DNA of 64,000 nucleotides from Gordionus sp. m RMFG-2023 (lineage: Eukaryota; Nematomorpha; Gordioida; Chordodea; Parachordodidae): positions 90,092,805 to 90,156,804 of the forward strand of contig NC_088775.1 in the NCBI RefSeq assembly GCF_954871325.1, in the 5' to 3' direction. The translations under genes and the position numbers were made by a program. Below, piece by piece: positions 37,623-49,544 of this stretch; the first letter of the stretch is position 1; each line of letters begins with the position of its first letter. A model generated the notes under the pieces. That model saw nothing but the letters and a program-made list of their open reading frames with translations. It made no database searches and was not told the DNA's origin.

Positions 37623-38003
37623 CTTCAAAAAGTCAAACATTCTTCAAAAAGTCATCAAACATTCTTCAAAAAGTCATCAAATATTCTTCAAAAAGTCATC
37701 AAACATTCTTCAAAAAGTCATCAAATATTCTTCAAAAAGTCATCAAACATTCTTCAAAAAGTCATCAAATATTCCTCAAAAAGTCATCAAACATTCTTCA
37801 AAAAGTCATCAAATATACTTCAAAAAGTCATCAAACATTCTTCAAAAAGTCATCAAATATTCTTCAAAAAGTCATCAAACATTCTTCAAAAAGTCATTAA
37901 ATATTCCTCAAAAAGTCATCAAAAATTCTTCAAAAAGTCATCAAATATTCTTCAAAAAGTCATCAAATATTCTTCAAAAGTTTTCAAATACTCCTCAAAA
38001 AGT
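37623..38003 (+). repeat. 22-nt minisatellite with 44-nt higher-order pattern
   Basis: About 18 tandem units CTTCAAAAAGTCATCAAA(C/T)ATT. From the second to about the thirteenth unit, CAT and TAT variants alternate strictly, giving a 44-nt dimer period. Because 22 is not a multiple of 3 and the unit has no stop in any plus-strand frame, a 160-codon open frame (37563-38045) crosses the array with a 22-residue peptide period (FFKKSSNILQKVIK...). I treat the frame as a consequence of the repeat, not as a gene. Confidence 0.9.
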
Positions 38004-38045
38004 TATAAACCCTCTTTCAATGTATCTTTGAGAGATTGGAAATAA

Positions 38046-39745
38046 TTGTCATTTATTCCCCTACATCATCTCTTCCCTAATTAAATTAGGTTTGAAAACT
38101 AAGTCATGTCTGTATTCCAATATATAATTGAAAAATTAATATATCATAGTAAATTTATAATGATTTTTTTTTTATTAAGGAATAAATCAGTTCAGTATAC
38201 CAGGTTTCATAGTAACAATAAAGAATATCAATCAATTTTCTAAATTAATTTAGTCTTTGGGAAAGTTAAGATAACATCTTATAGAGGTAACAAAAATATT
38301 GTTTAATTTATTTTATTTTTTCCTTTCCATTCTTTCCTATTTTATTTTTATTATTTTTCTTTTCTAGCAATATACATATATATATATATATTCTAAAAAA
38401 ATATATAATTATTTACAGATCAACCATATATACTTGAATATAATGGTAAATATTATACAATTATGTATTTGATTTTATATCGTTAGATATAAAATAGTTG
38501 GCTCAGTTGCTTATATAAAACACGCCTCATAATAAAAAGTGTGTTTTTTGACATACATAAAAATAAAATAATAGTTTTAATTAATTCCGTTATTTTTAAC
38601 ATTTCACATTTTTTCATATCGAAACTTTACGCTTGATGATTGTTTTTTCTCCACCACGTTAAATCTTTTTTTTCGATATGCCACCTTTGGTTCATTGTAG
38701 GGAATTTTAAGGATCGAATTAAACAAGAATTAAAGTCACTTATTTATGAGTAAAATAATGATGTTTTTCACAATTTATAAGGATACATATGTAACTTTAG
38801 GTAAAAAGACTAATTGGATATAAAATAAAACATTTGAATATTATTTCAAAGTGAAAAGCTGTAAAACAGTATATAAGCAGATTATATAAAATTATAAACA
38901 AAAGCCCAATAAGATATAAAGTAGAATAATATTGCTGCAATCATTATCTTACTAAACCAATATAGATTCATTTAATATCATATAAAATATATCAGCCCAC
39001 GTTAAAATGAGAAATTTAATTTTTTTTTTTTTTTAGATTATATTTTCTCTTATTAATTTAGATATAAATAATAACACTATCAACATAACCATTAAATAAA
39101 AATTCATATTTCTACTATATAAAAGCAGTTGTGCGGATGTCAAGGCAGCTTAAAAACTAGATATAAAAGTATGCAAAGTCCTGGAAGGAATTAACAATAA
39201 TATGAGCGTAATAACTTTAATGAACATATTGAGAATATTTATTTTAAATGTTTGCACCAAACAGCTATTAAAAGATCGTACAGAAACTAAAAATAATTTA
39301 AGAAAATGGGCAAATCCGTGAAAATGGTTCCTTCCCCCGTGGATGGTTATTAAACAGCTGGATTTATGTCGTTTTTTAAAATACGGCTAGCTCATTATAT
39401 GCAGGCCCTAAAAATTTTCCTAGTCAATGGCACAAAAGTTTAAATATCTAAAAAGATTGGTCTGATCTAGAATTATCTTTTCAAATGTAATCTTGAAGTA
39501 ATTGTGTTGTTGATCATATCTGAGTCGCGATAAAGCTGTAGGTTTTCTCGGAATTAATTAGTTAGAATGACAAGTTTGCTTAACCCTGGTTAAGAAAAAT
39601 TACCCGATTAACAAATTAAATTCAAGACAATTTGGTTGCCTCTCCCCTTTATATACTATTCGGGTATTGCCAATGTATAAATCTAAAATACTACAAAATT
39701 TCATATTTTTCAAATCGTGACCATAGGCCTAATAGAATTGTCTGT
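38046..39745. other. AT-rich spacer
   Basis: No exon or element end was recognised; there is a short (TA)n run near 38371-38391. Confidence 0.5.
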
Positions 39746-39755
39746 NNNNNNNNNN
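39746..39755. other. Assembly gap of 10 N
   Basis: Ten N immediately left of the hAT element at 39771. The left target duplication of that element may be affected. Confidence 1.
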
Positions 39756-39770
39756 TAATAAATCTAATAT

Positions 39771-41869
39771 GGAGGGCGGACTGGCCACGCTGCGGCCTCG
39801 TGGGCATTTTTTATAGCGGGTCCCTTAAATGGCTTCGTTGATTTGCATGATTTTTATTAATTCTTATTTTTTTAAAAATAAATTCAAACGTTTTACATTT
39901 TTATTAAAATAGTATTATACGATAATCATATATTTTATTTTAAAAAAATGCACATCTAAAATCATATTCATTACCTATATAAAATAATATTCATTGAAAA
40001 TATATATTTTATATTATATTTACAACGATATTGCACTATAAAATCAAATCATACAACACATGTTAAATATAAAAAAAATATAATCAATATATTATATCAA
40101 TTAATTATTAATATAAAATTATTGCAATGATACAATATTACAGAGAATAAAATTGCTGCACATTTATGAAATCAGGCACCGATCGTATTGTAAATAATAT
40201 TAATAAGATTCTAATATAAAAGAATTAAGAAAATATATAATCTTTACCTTAATAAATCTCTCATTAACTTTGAACTTTTGCCCAAATATACAAGAACATC
40301 TTCTAGTTCAATCTACGCAAATAGTTCTCGTTCAACTGACATAATTAAAAACGCTTCTAATTTTTCTTGGTCAATATTAGCTCTCAGCTTATTTTTATAA
40401 TTTTTAATTTACTAAATGCTTTCTCGCAATTAACCTGCGTAAATGATAAAGTTAAAATTCATATGACAAAAATAAATTAGTGTCACTTGTATGCCTATTG
40501 TATTTTTTAAGAATTTCATACACGCATATTAAACACTTGTTACATTTATTATCACACTCTGATTTGTTATCATATTGTAATATTCCATCTTCTTCATTTG
40601 TATCCACTTGTACATGCGATATCATCGTCCGTTTCATTTATTCTGCTACCAAATCTTTGAATACACTGGCAAATGAACATAATTCATTTGAAATTTAACA
40701 TTTGATATATATATGCGAATTGTGCCAGTTTTTGCGAGGCCTTTTTAGAAATACCTTTATTATTTATTTTATCAAAATATCTTGGATGCAAATATTGCAC
40801 ATTCAAGATAAGCTCTCAATTCGCAGAAAGTATTTTCGACAAGCTGTTTATAATTTGATCAATTATTAGGACGAAATAGTTCGAACCTATAAAGGTCAAT
40901 CGATTCTTAAGGACGTTAATCTTGGCATTTGTCACTATATATTCTCTTCGCTCATTTAATTCTATCTTTTTCCAGAGCATTTTGTACTCAGATACTCTCC
41001 GGAAGCTATAAATATGAAAATTTTTCAGTTAAATTAGCAGTCATTTTATTGCTTTATTTTGAATCGATGATACAGAAGATTTAGCATCTTCTTTCATTTT
41101 CCATGCTGACTAAGTACCTAATTTTTTAGTTTGAAGATATGACAGTGGCCCCATTATTTGAAAAAATTTTAAATATATTATAACTGTACTTATAGCGTCT
41201 TAAATTTACATAAATTATCAAGTTTTTGTCTCAAATTATTTATTATAAATTGAAGTGCCTTTATCGTTATTGGAAGCAAGCTCTCTTTACCATATATCCA
41301 TCTAAGAGCTTATTCACGTGCCCACCATCTTATCTCAACTACTTTTTGCAGCCTTCTCAACTTATTTTGGCCAGATGAATTATTCTGTTTCACCCAAGCA
41401 TCCATCCTTTTATCTGATTCACCGACCTGATTTTATTTGATTTCAATGAATTAAGAACAAGAAATGTTGGCTATATTATTTCTACAATAAAGCAATGTAT
41501 AAAAATATAATATAATAAATTAATCAAAACTTAGCTTTCACTCTACTCAAACGAAAGCGTTTTCACTTCATTTGAAAAAAAACAAAGAAAAGAACGTTGT
41601 AATGATGTGTAGCGTCATGCAACGTTATTGCTATATGCATTAAAATATAGTAAACGACATGACAATTCTCAAGGAATGATGTGATATTCAAATCATAGAG
41701 ATATCATTAAAAATAAATATGATATGAGAAAATAATGTGAACATAATAATAATTTTTTTCTAATCGGCCTCTATTTTGATATTTTCTTCTGATCGGCCTC
41801 AAAAATCGACATTTTCTCTCGGCCTCATGGGCAAAATGCCCACCGGGTCTTATGGCCAGTCCGCCCCTG
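39771..41869 (-). mobile_element. hAT transposon with GGGGCGGACTGGCC ends, 2.1 kb
   Basis: The left end GGAGGGCGGACTGGCCACGC is mirrored by the right end ATGGCCAGTCCGCCCCTG, and GTGGGCATTTT is mirrored inside. The CAGGGGCGGACTGGCCA terminus is familiar from widespread hAT elements. The interior carries a decayed transposase on the minus strand. A clear 8-bp target duplication was not found; the left flank adjoins an assembly gap. Confidence 0.8.
40240..41450 (-). pseudogene. ZMYM1-like hAT transposase, decayed
   Basis: On the minus strand, WVKQNNSSGQNKLRRLQKV then a VEIRWWAR-like block followed by ALRWIYGKESLLPI (about 41270-41400), and finally CEKAFSKIKNYKNKLRANI...EKLEAFLIM (about 40320-40435). 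I recognise this series from zinc-finger MYM-type-1-like transposases: the catalytic core, then the C-terminal hAT dimerisation domain. Many stops and frameshifts lie between these blocks, so it is non-functional. It lies wholly within the element at 39771-41869. Confidence 0.75.
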
Positions 41870-42218
41870 ATTTTGAAGTTTTTCACTAAATTTTAAAACT
41901 CTGTATCTTGGTAATTTATTGTGAATGAATGAAATTAAAAATTCTAAAGCGATTTGTATTTCACTGATTTTGGCGATAGAGATGGTAATGGATTTTTTCG
42001 TAATGACTATTTTTTTGGTGTGAGACAAAAAATTTTCAAAGAACAGGTTATTATATTAAAATTACTATACGCTTGCGCATCAAAAATGGCGATTTTACGT
42101 CATTAACAAATAATTATTTATTTTATTATGACGTATTTTTTTATTGGAATTTTATTTTATAAAATATTAATTTTTTAATCAAATCACACGCAAGCAATGA
42201 AGCTTGATAAATAAAATA
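41870..42218. other. NARS2 3' flank
   Basis: 349 bp between the hAT end and the NARS2 stop. AATAAA occurs on the minus strand within 20 bases of the stop (42208-42213) and again as AATAAAA further on near 42150, so a short 3' UTR is plausible. The open frame 41825-42028 (-) starts outside the element and runs into it; I do not consider it a gene. Confidence 0.5.
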
Positions 42219-43643
42219 TTATAATTTGCAGTTTTGATGCCATCTTGGAAAAGGAGAAACATCGCGAATATTTTCTATATGTAAAATATGCATAAGTAAT
42301 CGCTCAAGGCCAATTCCAAATCCACCCATTGGTGGAAATCCATATTTTCTTATATCTAAATACCATTTTAATGATTCAAATGTCTTGTTTGATCTAAGTG
42401 TATTAAGCAATATGTCATAATCGTCTTCTCTTAGGCTTCCCCCACAGATTTCTCCTACTATAGGAAAAAGAAGGTCTAAGCAAGCAGCATTATTATTTTC
42501 ATTTTTTTTCATATAAAATGGTTTTAATTTAACAGGAAAATCTAATATGAAAACTGGCATATCATTACAATATTTAACAATAAATGCTTCATGTTCTTTT
42601 GAAAAATTTTCACCTTCAATAAATTTTGGTCTAAATTTTTCATTGTTTAACAATAAAATTTGTGAAGCTTCGCTATATAACATTTTGACAAATGGGTCTT
42701 TACAAAGGATCTTTTTGTGACCAACCTCAAAATCAATATTTTTATTGTTATTTTTGGCTATTATTTCAAAATGTTTTACAAAATCAGGTGAATTTGCTAA
42801 ATAATTATATAGGCCTTTGATACATTCTTCAACAATAATGCATATTGAATTCACATCATAAACAAAGGGCATTTCTACTTCAAGCATCCAAAATTCAGCT
42901 AAATGAAACCTAGTATTTGAATTTTCTGCTCTAAATACAGGGCCAATTGTATATACATTTCCCAACTTAGCTGCAATAGATTCAAGGTGTAATTGAGCAG
43001 AGACAGTTAAATATGTTGAATTTCTGAAAAAAAAAGTATTTGGTGATAAATTATTGTAATTGGTATAAATTTGAAAGGATTCATTAGAACCTTCACAATT
43101 GTTAGTAGTTATAATAGGGGTATGAACATTTAGAAAATTTTTTGTATTAAAAAAATCTGATAGATAAGAACAAGTCATATTCCTAATTTTTAGAATTGAT
43201 GCAAATCCATCATGTCCTGATCGAAGATGAGGATATTGTCGAATATATTCTAAAGAATGAATTTGATTGTGTTTAATTGGATATGTTAATGGGTCAGAAA
43301 CGTTAATAATTTTTATATCTATTTCTTTACATGATATTTCAACATATTGACCTTTAGTTGGACTTTGTATAACATGGCCAATGATTTTAACTAAGGTTCC
43401 ATATGGATAAGATGGTGTTGGTAATTGTTTATGATTTATAACAATTTGTAATTTCTCATTTGTGGACATATCTTGAAGATCAACAAAGCTATAATTTTTG
43501 CCTTCCCTTACAGATTTTATCCAACCTGTTAACTCAACTTTATTTTTAATGAAAAAATCAGGATATTTTAATATATGATTTATTGTAGTTAACTTTCGAA
43601 TTTTATTTAAATAATATCTACTGAACAAAGTATAATGTATCAT
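42219..43643 (-). CDS. NARS2: Asparagine--tRNA ligase, mitochondrial (AsnRS), single exon
   Basis: Charges tRNA-Asn with asparagine using ATP, expected in the mitochondrial matrix. 474 aa, close to the length of animal NARS2. The N-terminus (MIHYTLFSRYYLNKIRKLT) is basic, without acidic residues, as in a targeting peptide. An OB-fold anticodon-binding domain spans about 35-112 (VELTGWIKSVREGKNYSFVDL), then QYPHLRSG at 136-143 and the class II catalytic domain from about 150. Motif 2 is FRAENSNTRFHLAEFWMLE at 237-255 and motif 3 is GIGLERLLM at 443-451; VGEICGGSLRE (396-406) and DVSPFPR (461-467) are typical of AsnRS. No intron, although vertebrate NARS2 genes have many. No 3' A-tract or flanking duplication marks it as a retrocopy. 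All motifs are intact, so it is likely functional. Confidence 0.95.
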   Translation of the reverse strand: MIHYTLFSRYYLNKIRKLTTINHILKYPDFFIKNKVELTGWIKSVREGKNYSFVDLQDMSTNEKLQIVINHKQLPTPSYPYGTLVKIIGHVIQSPTKGQYVEISCKEIDIKIINVSDPLTYPIKHNQIHSLEYIRQYPHLRSGHDGFASILKIRNMTCSYLSDFFNTKNFLNVHTPIITTNNCEGSNESFQIYTNYNNLSPNTFFFRNSTYLTVSAQLHLESIAAKLGNVYTIGPVFRAENSNTRFHLAEFWMLEVEMPFVYDVNSICIIVEECIKGLYNYLANSPDFVKHFEIIAKNNNKNIDFEVGHKKILCKDPFVKMLYSEASQILLLNNEKFRPKFIEGENFSKEHEAFIVKYCNDMPVFILDFPVKLKPFYMKKNENNNAACLDLLFPIVGEICGGSLREDDYDILLNTLRSNKTFESLKWYLDIRKYGFPPMGGFGIGLERLLMHILHIENIRDVSPFPRWHQNCKL

Positions 43644-43706
43644 AATTTTAACTTATAAATTTTCTAAATTATGTATCTTCCACTCAACTGTTTACTTGAA
43701 ATGAAT
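43644..43706 (-). promoter_or_regulatory. Compact NARS2 5' flank
   Basis: Only 63 bp separate the NARS2 ATG from the 3' end of a LINE. It is AT-rich and includes ACTTATAAATTTT about 10 bases upstream of the ATG. The core promoter must fit here or lie in LINE sequence. Its function is inferred from position alone. Confidence 0.35.
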
Positions 43707-45510
43707 CTTATCTTATCTTGCACGTTGGTCATAGACCTGTTCAAGATGAGCGCACGTGAATTATATGAAGGCCCATCCTTCATATAATTATGCCGGTTTT
43801 TTTCTCAGGATACCGACAAACCTTGTACCCAGGAAACTAATATATGAGTGGAACTAATCCCTTCCAATGAAGTGTATAACAGGAGATAATAGAAATTATA
43901 TTATAAGGAGAACTGAATAGATATAGGAAATTGTCTTAAGTCTTCCAAATACAACCGTCTAATTATTACTTTAAGGAATAATTAAATATAATAAATGAAG
44001 GAAAAGCCATTATCATTTTGCCGATAATAAGAAAAGACTACTGTTAAGAGTATATCACAATTACTTAAATTAGAACAATTGGAATTAGGCTTAAGGAAAA
44101 AGGAAAAAAAACTTAAATTATAATAAATTAAAGAAGGACCTGGTCAACTTTAAATTAAACAAATATCAAACAGTAACGTATGATTAAAATACAATTGGGA
44201 ATAGAATAAAATAAAACTTAAATCACAATAAATATAGAGAAGAAGTTTGGCCATCTTTAAATAAATATCTAATAATAAACTATTATTAAGACGATTATAG
44301 AAATAAACCTTAAGTCCTAATAAATATTAGAAAAAAACCCCATTCCTAGAAAATAATAACTTAAAATACATATTATGAACAAAGTTTATCAATTTTAAAG
44401 TTATCAATTTTAACCTCGTTTAGCAGTTATTTGTCATATGTTCATATATGAGTCTCAGAATATATTTGAATATTTTCCTGTCTGATGAAACCGTCTTTAA
44501 AAAATCCCAAGATAAATCGAGTTTTACCAAAGACCTTACCATTCTTTCAAACCAACTGCCCTTAAAGGATAGAAAAGGCTTAAGAGCAATGTCTTCCTGA
44601 GATTGATTTATAAGGGCTTGATGTATTAAGTTGTTCGAAGGATGTCTTATTATGTGACCCACCAACTCGATTTTCCTCTATCATTCTATGAATAGGAAGA
44701 ATATCACATCTAGCCCAAAGCCTATAATTTGTAGTATTACGAGGATAGAAGGTTCTAGTTATGTATCTTAGACATTTATTAATAAATATTTGTATCTTGT
44801 AATTATCCGACTTAGTATCGTTCCATGTTTCTACACCGTAGTAAAGAGAGGCCATTTAAGACTTTAAATAGTCTAATCTTCAATGGAATCGAAATTTGCT
44901 GTGAGGATCAAATCTACATCAGAGCCTGTACTTTATTCTGGTCTTATTTAGTTTAGACTGTTGATCTTTTTTTGTACAACCTTTCTTGTCCAATAAAACA
45001 CCTAGATATTTTAATGTAGTTACTTCAGTAATCGTACATCCATCTATAGTTAAATTAATCAGTGGAGAAGAATAGTAGGACGTCATAATTTTTGACTTGT
45101 TTTTATTTAATAATAGGCCAGTGTCCCGCCTCTAAGATGATACAATTTAAGGCTGACTGTAAAACCATAGTCGATTCACCGACTAAACATAAATCATCGA
45201 CGAAAGCTATAATGCTTAGTTTTCCAGAAAACCATTGAGCAAAGTGTGTATCTCTGACTTTGATTATAATATGGTTAATAACAATGTTGAATAGAATCGG
45301 TGATAAAACACATTGCTTCAATCCCAAAAATATCGGAATTTGGTGATTTTTTCCCCGCATGAACAATTTGAATAGAATAATCCTTATAAATTAATTTCAA
45401 CAGACTTATCAAAATTAAAGGAGTACCCAACTCCTCTAAAGTCCTCCAAAGTTTGGAAAGTATTATCGAATCAAAAGCTAATAAAATGGAAAATGGTCAC
45501 GTGCTTATAA
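43707..45510 (-). mobile_element. 5'-truncated LINE (non-LTR retrotransposon)
   Basis: Reading down the minus strand: AFDSIILSKLWRTLEELGTP (about 45430-45490), GLKQCVLSPILFNIVINHI (45268-45324), and the catalytic box AFVDDLCLVGES with FVDD at 45193-45204. After these come the post-RT blocks YGVETWNDTKSDNYKIQIFI and a GHIIRHPSNNLIHQALI stretch at 44600-44650, as in RTE- or jockey-like C-termini. Frameshifts separate the blocks (for example around 45360 and 45100), so it is dead. The 5' part, including the endonuclease, is missing. The 3' end at about 43707 carries GATAAGATAAGA, which also closes a second copy at 46603. Confidence 0.8.
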
Positions 45511-46280
45511 TACGTGAAAATTTATATAAATAATAGTTTTTTTTAAAGTAGTTATTTGATATCACAAATATGGAAGTATTTAATATATGCTAATGATTTA
45601 ATTTGTAATTATAGTATTGTTAATAATTAAATCATAAAAATAAGCATTAAATATGTATTATAAGAATAGAAAAATTTTTCAAATTGAAATTTCGGCATCG
45701 TTTTCCTCTCTCATAGCTATGTTACTGGCTCTGAGTGTTGTGGAAGTGTCTGGAATGGTATGGTCTACCCAGGGTTGGGCAAATATTTATAAAATTGTAT
45801 CCTGACAGTAACATGGCAGAATTTTCACTGGATTCAAACCTCCGTTAAAAACCTATGCCTACCCCTCTTAAAATATTTCTACATCTTCGGAGGCGATATT
45901 TACAAGCTATCTTTTAGAACATAAATCCTATTAAATGCCCCTATATTTACAATGAATCAGGGGCTACATTAGCTTCTACAATTTCAGGGAGATCAACTAG
46001 AGGGCCTTCGGCCTAATATAGAAAGGATATTAATATATTATAATTTTTTTTAATTGAAATTCGCAAACTTTGAACAATCAATTCTTCTTAGCAATTGTTA
46101 AAAGATGAGCTTTATTATCATAATTTTTATTTATTTACATATCAAAATACACAGCTATATAAAATACACAAAAGAATCAATATAATAAAAATGAACTTAA
46201 TTTCCGATAATCTTCTTTTCAAATAATAATATTATAATCAGATTTATATAAACAAATTACAACCTCAAGCAAATCCTTTC
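45511..46280. other. AT-rich spacer
   Basis: No exon or element was recognised. Confidence 0.45.
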
Positions 46281-46292
46281 TTAAAAACTCCC

Positions 46293-46512
46293 CAAAACTA
46301 GTGTTGTTAAATGGTTGGTTTTTTTCGACCACGACCCCGAGTCGAAGTCATAAAAATTGGCCCAACCCAGAGCCAGGGTCGAAAAATTGATTAAGACCCA
46401 GCCCGACCCATTGGGCCTGTTGAGCCGACCCGGGTTGGCATACTGGGTCGGCCTGCTTGGTCGACTTGCTGGGTTGGCTTGCTGGGTCAATTTGTTGAAT
46501 ATATAGAAAATT
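46293..46512. mobile_element. GC-rich hAT-like element end
   Basis: Begins TAGTGTTGTTAAATGG and continues with repeated GACCC / GGGTCG / GGGTTGG strings, like the subterminal arrays of the element at 19764. No right terminus or target duplication was found. The minus-strand open frame here is a by-product of the repeats. Confidence 0.45.
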
Positions 46513-46602
46513 AAACTAGTTTGTTTTAATCCGGGTACATTATTTTTGATATTAGAAAGATGTTTTTTTAAATTTATTTATAAGTAAATTATAACTTTTA
46601 TA

Positions 46603-46885
46603 TCTTCTTATCTTATCTATCACATTGGTCATAGATCTGCCGAAAGTAAGCGAATGTGAATTATAAGGAGACCCACCCTCCCTATAATTTTGCTGAATTT
46701 TTTTTCTCAGGGTTACCAACACTTGTACAGATGTATATTTATCAAAATGAGTGGAATTACGCCCTATCCAATTTGTAGTTCTAGAGTGAGGTATAGTTAT
46801 GGGTGTGAAGGAGAAAAAGGTAAGAAAATAAATTATATCTTCTAAATACAAAATAGCTATTAATTATTTAGTTAAAAAAAATTTC
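46603..46885 (-). mobile_element. LINE 3' end, second copy
   Basis: Matches 43707-43990 in the same orientation: GACCAA(T/C)GTG, AATTCACAT/AATTCACGT, TACAAG(G/T)TTTG/GTGTTGG and the terminal GATAAGATAAGA. Only the last 280 or so bases are present, a typical 5'-truncated insertion. Confidence 0.7.
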
Positions 46886-46889
46886 ATTT

Positions 46890-47759
46890 TAGATATTGTA
46901 TTTTAAACTAAATATAATGTAATCAGTAAAATACATATGACTTGATAGATTTTCCTTACGTTATATATTCTTAACTTCACTTTGTAATCGGAAAAAAATA
47001 TATTTTGCTTCTCATAGTTATTTTTTAACATCAAATTTATATACCTTTATCATACTATTTGGGTCTATAAGGTAAGGTGCCTAGTCATGATGAATATTAA
47101 TCTTATACGGATGTATAAAATAACATTATCATAAAAAATAAAGATATGATTAATTTAGAAAACTAGAAAACATTAATTTAGAAATTAACAGTCAAGAGAG
47201 TAATAGATATATTTTATTTATTTGTTATAAAATATCTATAAATAATCAAAAAGGGTGTAACAAAATGCCCGAAAAATATCTTAAAAGAAAAAAAATATTT
47301 TGAAAAAAATTGATATTTTTTTTGAATTATAAAATGATGTGAAGTTTTATTTTGTTCCTCTGTTTACATTTTCGTTCGAATAAAGAAAATTTTCTTTGCA
47401 GCCCGATATATAAACCAACATATTTTTATTTTAAAAAATATTTTTATAACTTTTATATAATAATATGTTGTGATGATTTAATGAAACATACTGACCATAT
47501 TTTTCAGTTTTATAAGCATTATTGAAATTTCATTTCCTCGAAATAAAATTTGAAGTAAAATTTATTAATAAAATTAAAAGTGTATATCCAAATTAATAAT
47601 TATTTTAAAACAAAAATAAAGTATATCATTAAGTATAAGAAAGAGAGAAAGAAAGAAAGAAAGAGGGAAATAAAACTCGTAATTCTAAATTAAAATAAAA
47701 TTGGCGCAAAGTGAAAAAAAGAATGTTTTTGCAAAAAGGAGATGTGTTAGTTTTATCGG
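46890..47759. other. AT-rich spacer
   Basis: Nothing coding. A short GAAA-type run lies at 47640-47668. Confidence 0.5.
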
Positions 47760-49544
47760 TTAACAAGTTTATTCCGAACTCTATAAACAATAACTTAAAA
47801 TAATAATTTTAAAAAAATATTTCTTTATATTATAATTATCTGTTAAGAGCCATCTTGCGGATTAATATTTATGAAATTATGTTTTTAATATTTTTTGGAT
47901 TTTATTTTATTTTTACTCGTATAAGTTCTTCGATGCCAATATTTCTTAAATATTTTTTATAAAGATTATTTAATAATGATGATTACATCAATTTAGAAAG
48001 TTCTAAAAAAATTTCTTTTATATTAATGAACTACCACATAATTTGGCTATCATTTAAACGCTATAAATAATCTAATTTATAATTACATTGTCATCCATGG
48101 ATGCACCTTACGCAGACCTTTTACGATATTCTTTTTATCAAATATAATTTTTTTTTTATTTATTCATTTTTTTAACATTTACAATATAACTTTAAAAAAA
48201 ATATAATCAAAATTAAGGTAATATGGAAAATTCTAATTCCAAAAAAAAAGATAAAACGGTATAAAGTTATAATTTTTTACGAATTTAAATTTTAGTTTAT
48301 CCTATGTAAGATCAAATAAGGTCTGCGCTACTCAACCCAATGTTGCTAAATGAACCTCAGTCAAACCAGTATCCCTCGACAAATATTGCAGATAGAAATC
48401 CTGAAATCCCTACTTCCAACCTCATAGGATTTTCCATCCTATGTTTATCATTCTTTTCTTTTTTTTCTATTTTTTAGGATTCGTTAGCCTAAAATTTAAT
48501 AAAGCATATTTTCAATCGCTTTACCCCCTTCCCCTTTTTATTATTTAAATTTTTTTTCTCCCCATTATTAGTACAAGCCAGCGATAAGATGTAATTTATA
48601 AATACTAAACTGAACGAAGAAATCGCGACAGCTGTTTAGGTGTGTACCAAAAATGTTTTAACAGCTGATTTCGCATCGCTCGAGCAAATCACTTACTTTA
48701 AATGTACCCTATCTCGCTCGGTCCACTGTTACCCACGAATTTTAAATTTAAAAAATATAAAATAAAATTTTTATTTTTATATCTAAGATATTTCTAAAGT
48801 TTTATCATAATTTTTAAATATTTCTTTATTACCCTTTTCTAGCTTTTAGTTATGCAACCAATAATTTCCCGTGGGGAGAAAGAGGATTGGCCCATAAGCT
48901 TCCATTTTTCCTAATTCGACCATGTCCCTTCTACAAAAATTATGATTTCATGTTACAGTTATTTATTTTCCCGTATTTTTTATTAATTTTGTTTTTAAAA
49001 TATATTAACACCTTTATATCATCTCCGTTAAAGTTGACTTGGTATAAATTCGAGATGCGTTTAATCAAGAGTGGAGGGAAGGGAGGTGGAGATGGAGGCG
49101 CGTCTTTATCCAAATTAGCAGCCTGTAGAAATATAAAAATTTATTAGTGATTAAATTTTCGCCAATCTTTTCTTGATATACAGTAAAAGCATTTTTGATA
49201 AAAATAAATTTAAAAAATTTACTAATTTCTATATTCCCGAATGAATAATTAACATTTTAATAAAAGAAGCAAAAATAATAATTTTTTAAAGTCGGGCATA
49301 ATTTTTTTCTAAAATTTTGGTGTCGCCCGATATCTAAAAATTTTGCAACAAAACATTTCATTTTTAAATAACAAAGGCGTAAATTTTGCTAGCCTTCATT
49401 AGTGACCACCCTGTAATAATCTAATCCGACATCTATGAGATGAGCATTATATTATATGTATTCTGTGAAGAGAATGAAATAATTAATAATATATCTTACA
49501 ATTTTTACAATGCATTTACAAAAAATATTGTCTGGATTTAGAAA
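47760..49544 (+). repeat. Dispersed repeat unit upstream of BTB copy C
   Basis: The left third is the reverse complement of the 63160-63480 and 12385-12780 repeats (GGCCATCTTGCGGATTAAT at 47850). The middle matches 62276-63100 reversed (CTTCCATTTTT(C/G)CTAATTCGACC near 48900; CATCTCCGTTAAAGTTGACT near 49020) and also 3380-4300. The right edge (GTGACCACCCTGTA, then ATCTATGAGATGA and CTGTGAAGAGAATGAAATAA) leads directly into BTB exon 1, as in copy A. This is the longest copy in the window and links all the others. Confidence 0.8.

Noticed and set aside
37623-38003. 22-nt array as a CRISPR array
   Set aside because: Units are directly adjacent with no unique spacers, and the genome is eukaryotic.
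41600-41640. AACGTTGTAATGATGTGTAGC / ATGCAACGTT palindrome
   Set aside because: Short and imperfect; inside a decayed hAT element, where it needs no separate explanation.
42219-43643. NARS2 as a processed retrocopy
   Set aside because: No poly(A) remnant after the stop and no flanking target duplication, and all motifs are intact; intron loss remains the simpler reading from this window alone.
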